From contig NKIY01000006.1 of assembly GCA_002256345.1 (NCBI GenBank), positions 310,001 to 374,000 on the forward strand: a stretch of 64,000 nucleotides of DNA, in the 5' to 3' direction. Made by a program: the position numbers and the translations under genes. Shown here in pieces: positions 46,470 to 56,759 of this stretch. The notes beneath the pieces were generated by a model, which saw only the letters and a list, made by a program, of their open reading frames with translations, was not told the origin of the DNA and searched no databases. Source of the DNA: Bradyrhizobiaceae bacterium PARB1 (GTDB taxonomy: Bacteria; Pseudomonadota; Alphaproteobacteria; Rhizobiales; Xanthobacteraceae). How positions within the stretch are numbered: the first letter of the stretch is position 1; each line of letters starts with the position of its first letter.

Positions 46470-47765
46470 TTATGCTGGGACGTTGCGATCGAGCGCAAAG
46501 TCATCAAGCAGCGGCGAGCGTTTGCCGTCGATCAAATCGCCGAGCAGCTGGGCGGCGAGATAGCTGAAAGTGATGCCGTTGCCGCCATAGCCGTAAGCAG
46601 CGAACAGATTTGGATGATCAGATACGGGACCGATCAGCGGCAATCCATCGCGCGTGGTGTCGAATGTGCCGGCCCAGCGATGAGTAATGTTCAGCTCGGC
46701 GCGAGGCCATAGCGTTTGCAGGCGTTGGCGCAGAACGTCGGCTTTGTTCGCAATCAGCGCATCGCGTGCGTCCGGCTCGATGATCTCGTCGCTATCCTCG
46801 CCGCCGATAATGATGCGTCCGGACGGGGTGGTGCGCGCATAGAGATAGTCCTTGCTGTCCTCCCAGATCAGAACGCCATCACGCCACAGCCGATCCGGCT
46901 GCGGCGCAGTCGCGATCGCCCAGCTCGACGATGGCGACTGCACCTTCGTCACCACGATGTCCGGCATCACATAGCCGGTAGCGAGGATGACGTGACGGGA
47001 TTCGATGGTCCGTCCTGCGGCGGTGAGGACGCCGACGCTATGTGAGGCACAATCGTAGCCGACGGCCTCCGCCTCATAGAACCTCGCGCCGCGGGCATGG
47101 GCGATGTTGAGCAGCCCGATCACCATCTGCATCGGATCGCAGTCTGCTGAGTTGGGGGAGACGATCGCCCCGGCACGCGCAATCTCGTATGCGCCGATCA
47201 GGGCGCGATGATCGAGGAACGTGCCAGGCAGCCCGGCGCGCCCTCGCAAGGCCTGCTCGGCCATCAGGCTGGAGGAGTCCTCGCTCGCTGCAAGATACAG
47301 CGACGACTTTGGACGCATTTCACAGGGCAGAGCGAGATTGCGCATCAGCGCCTGCAATCCCGCCACCGCATCGAAGCTCGCGCGGTAGGCCCGCGCGGCG
47401 CGATCAAAGCCATAGAGCTCGGTCAATTCGCTCAGGGAGCGATCGATCTCCCACAGGAGCATCGATGTGCTCGCCGCCGTGCTGCCATGGCCCGGCATCT
47501 CGCGGTCGACCAGAACCACGTCGCGGCCCTGCCGCGTCAGCCGTTCGGCGATCAGAGCGCCGGTGATGCCGCAGCCGACGATCAGCGCGTCGCAGCGGAT
47601 GTCCTGGGTGAGGGGATGGCGGGTAGGGCGGGGCAGACGGGCAAACCAGGGGGACCGGCCGCCATGGAGATCGTCTTGTTCGGTCGTGTCGGGATTCAGG
47701 TCAGAAATGGGGGCACCGCGGGTTTGGGGTCTGCTCGCCGGGAGGCTGCTGACAATGTCCTGCAA
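46470..47765 (-). CDS. FAD-dependent amino/imino acid oxidoreductase (DAO family)
   Basis: 431 residues. After about 55 variable residues comes the FAD-binding DALIVGCGITGALIAERLTRQGRDVVLVDRE. The DAO fold continues with GSTAASTSMLLWEIDRSL, HVILATGYVMPD and, near the C-terminus, WAGTFDTTRDGLPLIGPVSDHPNLFAAYGYGGNGITFSYLAA. Relatives include gamma-glutamylputrescine oxidase, glycine oxidase and D-amino acid dehydrogenases. It is transcribed toward the Mo-hydroxylase operon but 155 bases away, so probably separate. The substrate is not known. Confidence 0.87.
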   Translation of the reverse strand: MQDIVSSLPASRPQTRGAPISDLNPDTTEQDDLHGGRSPWFARLPRPTRHPLTQDIRCDALIVGCGITGALIAERLTRQGRDVVLVDREMPGHGSTAASTSMLLWEIDRSLSELTELYGFDRAARAYRASFDAVAGLQALMRNLALPCEMRPKSSLYLAASEDSSSLMAEQALRGRAGLPGTFLDHRALIGAYEIARAGAIVSPNSADCDPMQMVIGLLNIAHARGARFYEAEAVGYDCASHSVGVLTAAGRTIESRHVILATGYVMPDIVVTKVQSPSSSWAIATAPQPDRLWRDGVLIWEDSKDYLYARTTPSGRIIIGGEDSDEIIEPDARDALIANKADVLRQRLQTLWPRAELNITHRWAGTFDTTRDGLPLIGPVSDHPNLFAAYGYGGNGITFSYLAAQLLGDLIDGKRSPLLDDFALDRNVPA

Positions 47766-48019
47766 CGGGTTCCGTTCCGAGCGGCCGCAGCCCGTCGGCT
47801 GCCGACTCTCCTAGGCGTCCTCGAGGTGCGGGGTGACCGGCCAGTCGTCAGTCAAAAATTCTTATTTTTCAATTTGTTGTGTCCCCACTTGGCATGATCG
47901 GGACGGCCGGATTAAAGATGCGGCCAAATCGAACCAGCGTCTGGCGTTCCGACCTCGCCGGAGCCCCTCGGGGCCGCCGTTGCTTCGCCGTTTCAACTGC
48001 CCCGCAAAGGACACCGCCC

Positions 48020-49288
48020 GTGTCAAAGACCGCTACGCTCGCCCCGCAGCTCTCGCTTCCGAAGGACAAGATCAAGATCCTTCTGCTCGAGGGCGTCAAT
48101 GACAGCGCCGTCGAACTGATCGACGTCGCGGGCTACACCAATGTCACGCGCCTGACCAAGGCGCTCGGCGGCAATGAGTTGAAGGAAGCGCTCAAGGGCG
48201 TCCATTTGCTGGGCATTCGTTCGCGCACCCAGATCACCCAGGATGTGCTGGACGCCGCCGATCGCCTCATCGCCATCGGCTGCTTCAGCGTCGGCACCAA
48301 TCAGGTGGACATCGATGCTGCCCGCCGCAGCGGCATTCCGGTTTTCAACGCACCGTTCTCCAACACCCGCTCGGTGGCCGAACTCGTCATGGGCGAGATC
48401 GTGATGCTGTTCCGCCGCATCGTCGATCGCTCGGTGGCGGCCCATGAGGGCAAGTGGGACAAGTCGGCCACCAACAGCCACGAAGTCCGCGGCAAGACGC
48501 TGGGCATTGTCGGCTACGGCAATATTGGCTCGCAGCTTTCGAACCTCGCCGAGACCTTTGGCATGAAGGTGATCTATTACGATCACACCGATCGTCTCCG
48601 CCATGGCAATACTGAGCCGGTGGCGACGCTGCAGGAATTGATGGCGCAGAGCGATGTCGTCAGCATGCATGTGCCGGAGACGCCAGCAACCCAGGGCATG
48701 ATCGGCGCGACCGAACTGTCCTGGATGAAGGACGGTGCCTATTTCATCAATAACAGCCGCGGCACGGTGGTCGATCTCGATGCGCTGGCCGAGGCGCTCC
48801 GCAGCGGCAAATTGCGCGGCGCTGCGGTGGACGTGTTCCCGGTGGAGCCGAGCTCAAACCAGGAGAAGTTTGTCACCCCGTTGCAAGGGCTGCCCAACGT
48901 ATTGCTGACGCCGCATGTGGGCGGCTCGACGGAAGAGGCACAGGAACGCATCGGCGCCGAAGTGGCACGAAAGCTGATCGACTACAGCGACACCGGTTCG
49001 ACCGTCGGCGCCGTCAACTTCCCGCAGGTGCAACTGCCGGCGCGTCCGCAGGGTACGCGCTTTATCCAGGTTCAGCGCAACGTCCCGGGCATGCTTGGCC
49101 GCCTTAACGAGGTGCTCGCGCGGCACGCCGTGAACATCGCAGCGCAGTATTACGAGACCAACAACGATGTCGGTTACGTCGTCCTCGACGCCGATGCGTC
49201 GGCGGCCGACAGCCAGCGTGTGCTCGAAGATATCCGTGCGCTCGACGGTACCATCCGCGCACGTTTGCTTTACGAATACAAAGATTAA
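48020..49288 (+). CDS. serA: D-3-phosphoglycerate dehydrogenase
   Basis: 422 residues from a GTG at 48020, eight bases after AAAGGA; the longer frame upstream is not conserved in SerA. First step of serine synthesis: 3-phosphoglycerate + NAD+ to 3-phosphohydroxypyruvate. It aligns end to end with E. coli SerA: KDKIKILLLEGVN, IGCFSVGTNQVDIDAA, FNAPFSNTRSVAELVMGE, LGIVGYGNIGSQL (NAD), NNSRGTVVDLDAL with the catalytic Arg, LLTPHVGGSTEEAQE with the catalytic His, and the C-terminal ACT domain NVPGMLGRLNEVLARHAVNIAAQY, which senses serine. This is the short E. coli-like form, not the long form usual in Rhizobiales. Confidence 0.95.
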   Translation: MSKTATLAPQLSLPKDKIKILLLEGVNDSAVELIDVAGYTNVTRLTKALGGNELKEALKGVHLLGIRSRTQITQDVLDAADRLIAIGCFSVGTNQVDIDAARRSGIPVFNAPFSNTRSVAELVMGEIVMLFRRIVDRSVAAHEGKWDKSATNSHEVRGKTLGIVGYGNIGSQLSNLAETFGMKVIYYDHTDRLRHGNTEPVATLQELMAQSDVVSMHVPETPATQGMIGATELSWMKDGAYFINNSRGTVVDLDALAEALRSGKLRGAAVDVFPVEPSSNQEKFVTPLQGLPNVLLTPHVGGSTEEAQERIGAEVARKLIDYSDTGSTVGAVNFPQVQLPARPQGTRFIQVQRNVPGMLGRLNEVLARHAVNIAAQYYETNNDVGYVVLDADASAADSQRVLEDIRALDGTIRARLLYEYKD

Positions 49289-49325
49289 GTCGGGACGCCC
49301 GTCACGACGGGCAGGGACCAAGCGC

Positions 49326-50321
49326 TTGACCTATCCGAACTGCACATTCTCCGTTGCCCCAATGATGGACTGGACCGATCGGCATTGCCGCGTGTTCCAC
49401 CGTCTGCTGGCGCGGCGTGCGCTGCTTTATACGGAGATGGTGACGACGCCGGCGATCATTCACGGCGATCGCAAGCGTTTGCTCGGCTTCGATGCCAGCG
49501 AGCATCCGGTGGCGCTGCAACTTGGTGGCTCCGATCCGGCACAGCTTGCTGAAGCCGCGAAGATTGGCGCCGATTTCGGCTATGACGAAATCAATATCAA
49601 TGTCGGCTGCCCATCGGATCGCGTGAAGGAAGGTCGCTTCGGCGCATGCCTGATGGCGGAGCCCGATCTCGTTGCACGCTGTGTTGCTGCGATGAAGGCT
49701 GCGGTCGATGTGCCCGTAACGGTGAAGTGCCGTATCGGCGTCGACGATCAGGACCCTGAAATCGCGCTCGACGCTTTGGCGAAAGCGGTGGTTGCCGCTG
49801 GCGCCGATGGCCTGATTGTGCATGCCCGCAAGGCGTGGCTGAACGGTCTTTCGCCCAAGGAAAACCGCACCATCCCGCCGCTGAATTACGATCGCGTCTA
49901 TCGGTTGAAAACAGCGATGCCGGATGTGCCGATCGCTATCAACGGCGGCATTCCCGGTGTTTCAGAAGCCAAGGCGCATCTCGCGCATGTGGATGGCGCG
50001 ATGCTCGGCCGTGCGGCCTACCAGGAGCCATGGCGACTGCTGACCGTCGATCCCGAGATTTTCGGCGAGCCCGCACAGCATGCCACCATGAAGGACGCGA
50101 TGGAGGCGATGATGCCGTATATCGCGGACCAGCTTGCGCAGGGCACGCGGCTGCATTCGATCACGCGGCACTTTGTCGGCGCATTTCACGCGGTGCGGGG
50201 TGCACGCGCGTTCCGCCGACATCTTGCCGAACATGGCGTGAAGCATGGTGCGGGGATCGACGTGCTGCGCGATGCGATTGCCCTGGTCGAGGATGAGCCG
50301 GCGGTGTCGGAAGCGGCGTGA
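49326..50321 (+). CDS. dusA: tRNA-dihydrouridine(20/20a) synthase
   Basis: 331 residues from a TTG at 49326; the conserved FSVAPMMDWTDRHCR begins eight residues later, so little room exists for another start. A flavin TIM barrel that reduces U20/U20a in the tRNA D-loop. Marks are GGSDPAQLAEAAKIGADFGYDEININVGCPSDRVKEGRFGACLM in pieces (Cys is the catalytic acid), VTVKCRIGVDD, IVHARKAWLNGLSPKENR and INGGIPGVSEAKAHLAHVDGAMLGRAAYQEPW. It follows serA by 37 bases and may share its transcript. Confidence 0.94.
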   Translation: MTYPNCTFSVAPMMDWTDRHCRVFHRLLARRALLYTEMVTTPAIIHGDRKRLLGFDASEHPVALQLGGSDPAQLAEAAKIGADFGYDEININVGCPSDRVKEGRFGACLMAEPDLVARCVAAMKAAVDVPVTVKCRIGVDDQDPEIALDALAKAVVAAGADGLIVHARKAWLNGLSPKENRTIPPLNYDRVYRLKTAMPDVPIAINGGIPGVSEAKAHLAHVDGAMLGRAAYQEPWRLLTVDPEIFGEPAQHATMKDAMEAMMPYIADQLAQGTRLHSITRHFVGAFHAVRGARAFRRHLAEHGVKHGAGIDVLRDAIALVEDEPAVSEAA

Positions 50322-50324
50322 CGC

Positions 50325-50837
50325 TTACGGATAACCGCGCAGCTTCAGCTTGTCTGCGCGTACTTCCCAGCTTTCCAGACGATCGAGAAAGCTCATGCCG
50401 AGCAGATTGCTCTTCATCAATCCGCGCGGGACGATGAGGGCGGGGACCGAGCGTTCCACCAGTTTGCCGACGGCGAGGCGGTCCAGCGTCAGCCGCGCTG
50501 CCTTGGTGCGGCCAGAGACGGTTTCGACGTCGATATTGTAGGCGAGCAGCTCGACTGGCAGCCCGATGGCTTTGGCGGTCTCATAAGACAGCATCACCGA
50601 GGTCGCGCCGGTATCGATGACCATCGGCGTGGCGATACCATTGATCGTTGCCTGCAGGGCGAACTCGCCGCCATCGCCGCGCGGGACATCGACGGTACGC
50701 AGCATTGGCGGGACCTGCTTGCGCAGAATTTCCGTGACGAGCGTGCCGGCCTTCGTAATCTGCTTGGGATCGCCATAGGCAAGCGCTGCACCTGCGGTGG
50801 CGAGGATGGCGATGATCAGCAGCAGGACGCGCGTCAT
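50325..50837 (-). CDS. TIGR02281-type clan AA aspartic protease
   Basis: 170 residues from the ATG at 50837. One N-terminal membrane anchor or signal (about 1-22), then a retropepsin-like domain with MVIDTGATSVMLS, whose DTGA holds the catalytic Asp, and NLLGMSFLDRLESWEVRADKLKLR at the end, the typical family close. It would work as a dimer in the periplasm; natural substrates are not known. It ends four bases from the dusA stop on the opposite strand and is followed upstream by the DUF1289 gene, an arrangement often seen in Rhizobiales. Confidence 0.88.
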   Translation of the reverse strand: MTRVLLLIIAILATAGAALAYGDPKQITKAGTLVTEILRKQVPPMLRTVDVPRGDGGEFALQATINGIATPMVIDTGATSVMLSYETAKAIGLPVELLAYNIDVETVSGRTKAARLTLDRLAVGKLVERSVPALIVPRGLMKSNLLGMSFLDRLESWEVRADKLKLRGYP

Positions 50838-50862
50838 GCGGCATCCCCGCAAACTAAACCGT

Positions 50863-51081
50863 TCAGGACGTCGCAGGGCGTGACTTGCGGGCGAAAGTCG
50901 AGGGCGGCGCGAAGCCGGCCTCCGTCATGCGCGTTTCCAGCGTCGCCATGATGCTCAGGCGTTCCGCACTCTCCATGCGGCCCCAGCGGGCGATCTCCTG
51001 CAGCGTGCGTCCGCATCCGAAGCAGAGCTTGGCTTTGGGATCGATGACGCAGATGGCGACGCACGGTGTTTCTTTGTTCAT
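50863..51081 (-). CDS. DUF1289 domain protein
   Basis: 72 residues from the ATG at 51081; an upstream ATG at 51111 is equally possible, and the ribosome site is weak for both. The domain is CVAICVIDPKAKLCFGCGRTLQEIARWGRM with four cysteines in C-x3-C-x8-C-x2-C spacing, probably a metal site, followed by SAERLSIMATL. Function unknown; relatives are small iron- or zinc-binding proteins. It lies 25 bases ahead of the aspartic protease gene. Confidence 0.85.
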   Translation of the reverse strand: MNKETPCVAICVIDPKAKLCFGCGRTLQEIARWGRMESAERLSIMATLETRMTEAGFAPPSTFARKSRPATS

Positions 51082-51184
51082 CCTGCGATATTGAAGCGGT
51101 TTGCCGCTCATGCGCAAGCCGTGAGGCGTGTTGTTCGCGCAGGGGCCGGTCCGAAAAACGCTGCACACTTTTCGGGATCATCCG

Positions 51185-52786
51185 CTACAGACCCGTTCCC
51201 GCATTCATGATCGGTTTGTTGCGCGCCCGCCGCTTTTCGTCGGCGATATTGATCTCGTAGTCAGGCTGCAGCGGCGGTGCGTCCTCGGTGACCGGCGCGA
51301 GCGCCGACATCACGCGCTCCGGCGGGAAGGTGATGATCACCTCGGTGCCGATGCGCAGCTTCGATTTCAGCGTGAAGGTGCCGCCATGCATGTCGATCAG
51401 GCTTTTGGCGATCGGCAGGCCGAGGCCGGCGCCTTGCTCGGCGGATTTGATCGAGTTCGAACCCTGGCCGAACGAGGCGAGCACGATCGGGATTTCGTCT
51501 TCGGCAATGCCGGAGCCGGTGTCCTTGCAGCTCAGATACTGGCCACCCGAGGCGGTCCAGCCCACCTTGAGCCAGATCTCACCGCCCTGCGGTGTGAACT
51601 TGATGGCATTGGAGAGCAGGTTGAGCACGATCTGCCGGCAGGCGCGCTCGTCGCCCCAGACGCGCGGCATGCCGTGTTCGAACACTTCGTGGATGGTGAT
51701 GCCGCGGCTGGTGGCGCGCAGCTTCAGCAGGTGATGGCAATCGGCGACGACGTGTTCGAGCGAGACGGCTTCTTCGTTCAGTTCGTAGCGGCCGGCTTCG
51801 ATGCGCGAAAGATCGAGAATCTCGTTGATGAGATTGAGCAGGTGCACGCCGGAATTATGGATGTCCGCTGAATAGTCCTTGTAGACCGCAACTGCGTGCC
51901 CGCCGAAAATCTCGCTCTTCATCACTTCGGAGAAACCGAGAATGGCGTTCAGCGGCGTGCGCAATTCGTGGCTCATCTGGGCGAGAAAGCGCGACTTGGC
52001 CACATTGGCGGCTTCGGCACGGTGGCGCGCTTCGTCGGAGATCGCCTTGGCCTGTTCCAGCTCACCGATCAGCGCGTCCTTCTCGGCGCGCGCTTCGAGC
52101 GCGGCGAGCGTGGTCGAATGCAGGCGCTGGGCGAGCAGGATGAAATAGCCTTCCGCTGCGACAGCCAGTGCCGCGAGGACGTAATTGTCGAAGTTGCCGC
52201 GCAGGGTGAAGCTCATCGCCACACCGAAGGTCACCGGCGCAGTGGCGGCGATAGCTGCGATCGGCAGGCTCGACGCGAGCATGCTGGAGACGGCCACCAC
52301 CAGCAGCATCAGGAACATCATCAGCGAATTGGACACGACGTCAGCGCCGGTCGGATGCACCAGGATCGATGTCCAGGCGAGGCCGTAGAGAAGGTCCAGC
52401 GCCATGAAGCGCGTACGCCATTTCCGCGTGGTGTTCGGGCCGGGCGGCTCAGTGAGATAGCGATTGCAGGCACGCAGGATCACGGCATGGATGCACAGCA
52501 TCCCACAGGCCCAGGCCGCTGCCGGCAGCGGCTGCAGCCAGACGCCAAACACGATGCCGGTGCCAACCACCAGCAGCGTCACCACCAGCGAGGCGGAAAG
52601 ACGGGTCTGCGCATATTGACGGAGCAATTCGCGGTCGAAGGCGGGGCGGGTCCCTGATGTCGACGTCAGCCGGTCGCGCGCTTCGCGCACGCGCTGCTGG
52701 GCCGCCCGCCGGTTGCGTGCCGGTGCAGCGACGGGCTCTTCAGCCGGCAGCTGGACGACCTCGGGCCTGACGGCGGGCTCACTCAT
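51185..52786 (-). CDS. Membrane sensor histidine kinase (PdhS/DivJ-like)
   Basis: 533 residues from the ATG at 52786 (a GTG precedes it directly). A charged N-terminal tail is followed by about six membrane helices in residues 64-220, with almost no periplasmic loop, so the sensor is probably the membrane domain itself. Then come a short coil, HisKA with SHELRTPLN (His273), and HATPase with NLLSNAIKF, DTGSGIAEDE and GAGLGLPIAK. The HisKA block ...HLLNLINEILDLSRIEAGRYEL resembles DivJ/PdhS kinases. No partner regulator is adjacent. Confidence 0.88.
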   Translation of the reverse strand: MSEPAVRPEVVQLPAEEPVAAPARNRRAAQQRVREARDRLTSTSGTRPAFDRELLRQYAQTRLSASLVVTLLVVGTGIVFGVWLQPLPAAAWACGMLCIHAVILRACNRYLTEPPGPNTTRKWRTRFMALDLLYGLAWTSILVHPTGADVVSNSLMMFLMLLVVAVSSMLASSLPIAAIAATAPVTFGVAMSFTLRGNFDNYVLAALAVAAEGYFILLAQRLHSTTLAALEARAEKDALIGELEQAKAISDEARHRAEAANVAKSRFLAQMSHELRTPLNAILGFSEVMKSEIFGGHAVAVYKDYSADIHNSGVHLLNLINEILDLSRIEAGRYELNEEAVSLEHVVADCHHLLKLRATSRGITIHEVFEHGMPRVWGDERACRQIVLNLLSNAIKFTPQGGEIWLKVGWTASGGQYLSCKDTGSGIAEDEIPIVLASFGQGSNSIKSAEQGAGLGLPIAKSLIDMHGGTFTLKSKLRIGTEVIITFPPERVMSALAPVTEDAPPLQPDYEINIADEKRRARNKPIMNAGTGL

Positions 52787-52826
52787 CACGCTTACACAAA
52801 TCCTGCACGCAAAAGCGGGCGGTTTT

Positions 52827-52844
52827 CACAGATCATTATCTGTG
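52827..52844. promoter_or_regulatory. Inverted repeat CACAGAT-CATT-ATCTGTG upstream of the kinase gene
   Basis: Perfect seven-base arms lie 41-58 bases before the kinase start. ATTATCTGTG recurs at 52892-52901, and a direct repeat CCTTAAAG occurs at 52854 and 52866. Together they suggest a regulator site for the kinase promoter. Confidence 0.4.
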
Positions 52845-52908
52845 CCGCACAATCCTTAAAGGGTGCCTTAAAGAACGCGATAATCCGGTTAATTATCTGT
52901 GAAAACGA

Positions 52909-52948
52909 CTGCGGCCGGGGAAGCGCGATACGCTTCGCCCGGCCGCAG
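52909..52948 (-). terminator. Terminator of the 3-hydroxyisobutyrate dehydrogenase family gene
   Basis: CTGCGGCCGGG (52909-52919) and CCCGGCCGCAG (52938-52948) pair perfectly, with an inner AAGCG/CGCTT stem; TCGTTTTC follows on the minus strand. Confidence 0.75.
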
Positions 52949-52970
52949 GTTTGTCAGTGTTTATAGGTAC

Positions 52971-53840
52971 TTACTTCTCGAAACGGGCGAGCAGCGCGGA
53001 CGTATCCCAGCGCTTGCCGCCGATCTTTTCCACTTCCGCGTAGAAGTTATCGACCAGCGCCGTGACAGGCAGGCTGGCGCCGTTGCGGCGGGCCTCACTG
53101 AGGCAGATCGACAGGTCCTTGCGCATCCATTCGACGGCGAAGCCGAAGTCGAACTTGCCCTCATTCATGGTCTTGTGGCGGTTCTCCATCTGCCACGACT
53201 GGGCGGCACCCTTGGAGATCACCTCGACCACCGAATTGACGTCGAGCCCGGCCTTCTTGGCGAAGTGGATACCCTCCGACAGCGCCTCGACCAGGCCGGC
53301 GATGCAGATCTGGTTCACCATCTTGGTGAGCTGGCCCGAGCCGGCGGGGCCGAGCAGCTTCTGCATCTTGGCGTAGGACGTGATGATCGGCTCGACCTTG
53401 GCATAGACCGACGCCTCGCCGCCGCACATCACGGTGAGGGCGCCGTTCTCGGCGCCGGCCTGACCGCCGGAGACGGGGGCGTCGATGAAATGGAAGCCGG
53501 CTTTGGTGGCCGCGGCGTCCAGCTCGCGGGCCACTTCGGCGGAGGCCGTGGTGTGATCGACGAAGACCGCGCCCTTGGCCATGCCGGAGAAGGCGCCATC
53601 CGCACCGGTGGTCACCGAGCGCAGGTCGTCGTCATTGCCGACGCAGGCCATCACGAAATCTTGGCCTTCCGCGGCGGCCTTCGGGGTCGGCGCGGATTTG
53701 CCGCCGAATTTCTCCACCCATGCTTTCGATTTGGCCGCATTGCGATTGTACACGGTGACCTCGTGGCCGCCCTTGGTGGCGAGATGGCCGGCCATGGGGA
53801 AGCCCATGACGCCGAGACCGATGAAAGCAACTTTGGCCAT
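52971..53840 (-). CDS. 3-hydroxyisobutyrate dehydrogenase family NAD(P)-dependent oxidoreductase
   Basis: 289 residues. The N-terminal Rossmann fold VAFIGLGVMGFPMAGHLATKG is followed by YNRNAAKS, which suggests NADPH preference (Arg after the second strand). The substrate loop is FIDAPVSGGQAGAENGALTVMCGG, the catalytic Lys is in GQLTKMVNQICIAG, and the tail is KDLSICLSEA. Possible products are 3-hydroxyisobutyrate dehydrogenase, tartronate-semialdehyde reductase or a succinic-semialdehyde-type reductase. Tartronate-semialdehyde reductase would link to glyoxylate metabolism, but nothing in the context proves it. Confidence 0.87.
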   Translation of the reverse strand: MAKVAFIGLGVMGFPMAGHLATKGGHEVTVYNRNAAKSKAWVEKFGGKSAPTPKAAAEGQDFVMACVGNDDDLRSVTTGADGAFSGMAKGAVFVDHTTASAEVARELDAAATKAGFHFIDAPVSGGQAGAENGALTVMCGGEASVYAKVEPIITSYAKMQKLLGPAGSGQLTKMVNQICIAGLVEALSEGIHFAKKAGLDVNSVVEVISKGAAQSWQMENRHKTMNEGKFDFGFAVEWMRKDLSICLSEARRNGASLPVTALVDNFYAEVEKIGGKRWDTSALLARFEK

Positions 53841-54123
53841 ATCCGAACCCTTATGTGCTGCCGGCTTTGCCGCCGGTTATCGACTGTGGGGAGGTGTGCC
53901 CCGCAGAACAGCGGGAACGCGGAGCGGCCGCAGCATAGTCGCTGGGCCGGATGCGGCAAAGCCCCGAGGTTGCGGCTGCGCGACTTTGTGTGCGCCGCGA
54001 GAGGATTTCGGACCCGAATTGCGCCGACGCAAATCCCGGCGCGATCGTGACCGGAACGGCATGGACATCGCGCGCAGGTGCTCTATCTCTGCGGTCTGAG
54101 TACTGCCGACCGGGAGACATCAT

Positions 54124-55272
54124 TTGAGCGTTTCGAAACAACAGGTTCTGGATAGCCTCGCCAGAGTGGCGTCGCCGCGTGGCGTGCCGCTCGTGCATGC
54201 CAATGTGTTGTCCGAAATTGCCGTCATGGACGGCAAGGTGATGTTCTCGATCAATGTCGATGCTGCCGAGGCGCGGGCCTGGGAAAGTGTGCGCGCGCAG
54301 GCCGAAGCGGCGGTGCGTGCCATTCCCGGCGTCACCGGCGCGATGGTGGCGTTGACCGCGGAGCGCAAGCCCGGCTCGATGCCTGCCGCACCGGCGCCGC
54401 ACCGCCATGGTCCGGGCGGCCATTCGCATGGCGTGCAGCCTGTCTCGGCCCATCGGCCGCATCAGCCACCGGGCGCGCCGTCGGCCCTGAGCAAACAGGC
54501 CGAGATTCCCGGCGTGAAGGCGGTCATCGCTGTGGCCTCGGGGAAGGGCGGTGTCGGCAAATCGACGACCTCGCTCAATGTGGCGCTTGGCCTGCGCGAT
54601 CTCGGCCTCAAGGTGGGGCTGCTCGATGCGGATATCTACGGCCCCTCGGTGCCGCGTCTCACGGGCATCAACGAGAAGCCGGTGCTGGACGACGACAGGA
54701 AGATGATTCCGATCCAGCGCTTCGGCCTCTCCATCATGTCGATCGGCTTCCTCGTCGAGGAAGAGACCGCGATGATCTGGCGCGGGCCGATGGTGATGTC
54801 CGCGATTACCCAGATGTTGCGCGATGTGGCCTGGGGCCAGCTCGATGTCCTCGTCGTCGATATGCCGCCCGGCACTGGGGACGCCCAGCTTACGCTGGCG
54901 CAGAATGTTCCGCTGAAGGGGGCGGTGATCGTCTCGACCCCGCAGGATCTCGCACTGATCGATGCCCGTCGCGGGCTTGCGATGTTCACCAAGGTGAATG
55001 TGCCAGTGCTCGGCATCGTCGAGAATATGAGCTATTTTCAGTGCCCGGAATGCGGCACCCGCTCGGACATCTTTGGCCATGGCGGTGCCCGTCACGAGGC
55101 CGAGCGGCTGGGGGTGCCGTTCCTTGGCGAAGTGCCGCTCCATATGTCGATTCGCGCGATGTCGGATGCGGGAACGCCGGTGGTGGCGAGCGAGCCGGAA
55201 GGGCCACACGCAATGATCTACCGGTCGATCGGCCAGCAGATCCGGGAGCGGTTGCAGGCCGTTCTCGCCTGA
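54124..55272 (+). CDS. apbC: Iron-sulfur cluster carrier ATPase Mrp/ApbC
   Basis: 382 residues from a TTG at 54124 behind GGGAGAC. An N-terminal MIP18-like domain (about 1-85) is joined by a linker rich in His, Pro and Gly (about 88-125, with HRHGPGGHSHG) to the ParA/MinD-type ATPase. The P-loop is SGKGGVGKSTTSLN, switch regions are LLDADIYGPSVPRL and VDMPPGTGDAQLT, and YFQCPECGTRSDIFG carries the CxxC that holds a bridging [4Fe-4S] cluster in the dimer. It delivers clusters to apoproteins in the cytoplasm. The His-rich linker is longer than usual. Confidence 0.93.
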   Translation: MSVSKQQVLDSLARVASPRGVPLVHANVLSEIAVMDGKVMFSINVDAAEARAWESVRAQAEAAVRAIPGVTGAMVALTAERKPGSMPAAPAPHRHGPGGHSHGVQPVSAHRPHQPPGAPSALSKQAEIPGVKAVIAVASGKGGVGKSTTSLNVALGLRDLGLKVGLLDADIYGPSVPRLTGINEKPVLDDDRKMIPIQRFGLSIMSIGFLVEEETAMIWRGPMVMSAITQMLRDVAWGQLDVLVVDMPPGTGDAQLTLAQNVPLKGAVIVSTPQDLALIDARRGLAMFTKVNVPVLGIVENMSYFQCPECGTRSDIFGHGGARHEAERLGVPFLGEVPLHMSIRAMSDAGTPVVASEPEGPHAMIYRSIGQQIRERLQAVLA

Positions 55273-55480
55273 TCGCGCTGCGTCTGCGAAGCGGACGCAG
55301 AATGTCGCATAGTACTTTCGTCCAATCGGGCGAACTACGACGCTCGTCTCATTTTCCGCCGCTTCATAACCGTGTTACATCACCCGCCACCAAGAGCGGC
55401 GGCGGTTGAATCGCGCAGTGATTGCGCCGTCGAAAAGCTCGAAGGATTTGTGGGGAAACGCTTTCAAAAGGAGAGCTTGA

Positions 55481-56572
<1,092 letters not shown>

Positions 56573-56593
56573 TCGAGGCCATCGCAACGAAGC

Positions 56594-56627
56594 AAAACCC
56601 CGGCCTCCGCGAGGAGGCCGGGGTTTT
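56594..56627 (+). terminator. Terminator of the TRAP solute-binding-protein gene
   Basis: AAAACCCCGGCCTCC and GGAGGCCGGGGTTTT form a perfect 15-base stem around GCGA, followed by CATTTTCG. It starts 21 bases after the stop codon. Confidence 0.9.
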
Positions 56628-56635
56628 CATTTTCG

Positions 56636-56755
56636 TCATTGCGAGCGAAGCGACGCAACCCGGTCGTGTGCTGGTGGCTTGCTGGATTGCCTCGTCGCTT
56701 TGCTCACGGAAAGCCTTTGGCTTTTCCTGACCTCGCAATGACGGCGAGATCCGCC
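56636..56755. repeat. Dispersed 'GTCATTGCGAGCGAAGCGA' type repeat
   Basis: The stretch opens with GTCATTGCGAGCGAAGCGAC and closes with CCTCGCAATGACGGCGAG, with TGGATTGCCTCGTCGCTTTG inside. This is a well-known intergenic palindromic repeat of alphaproteobacterial genomes. It lies between two convergent genes. Confidence 0.7.
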
Positions 56756-56759
56756 GGCG

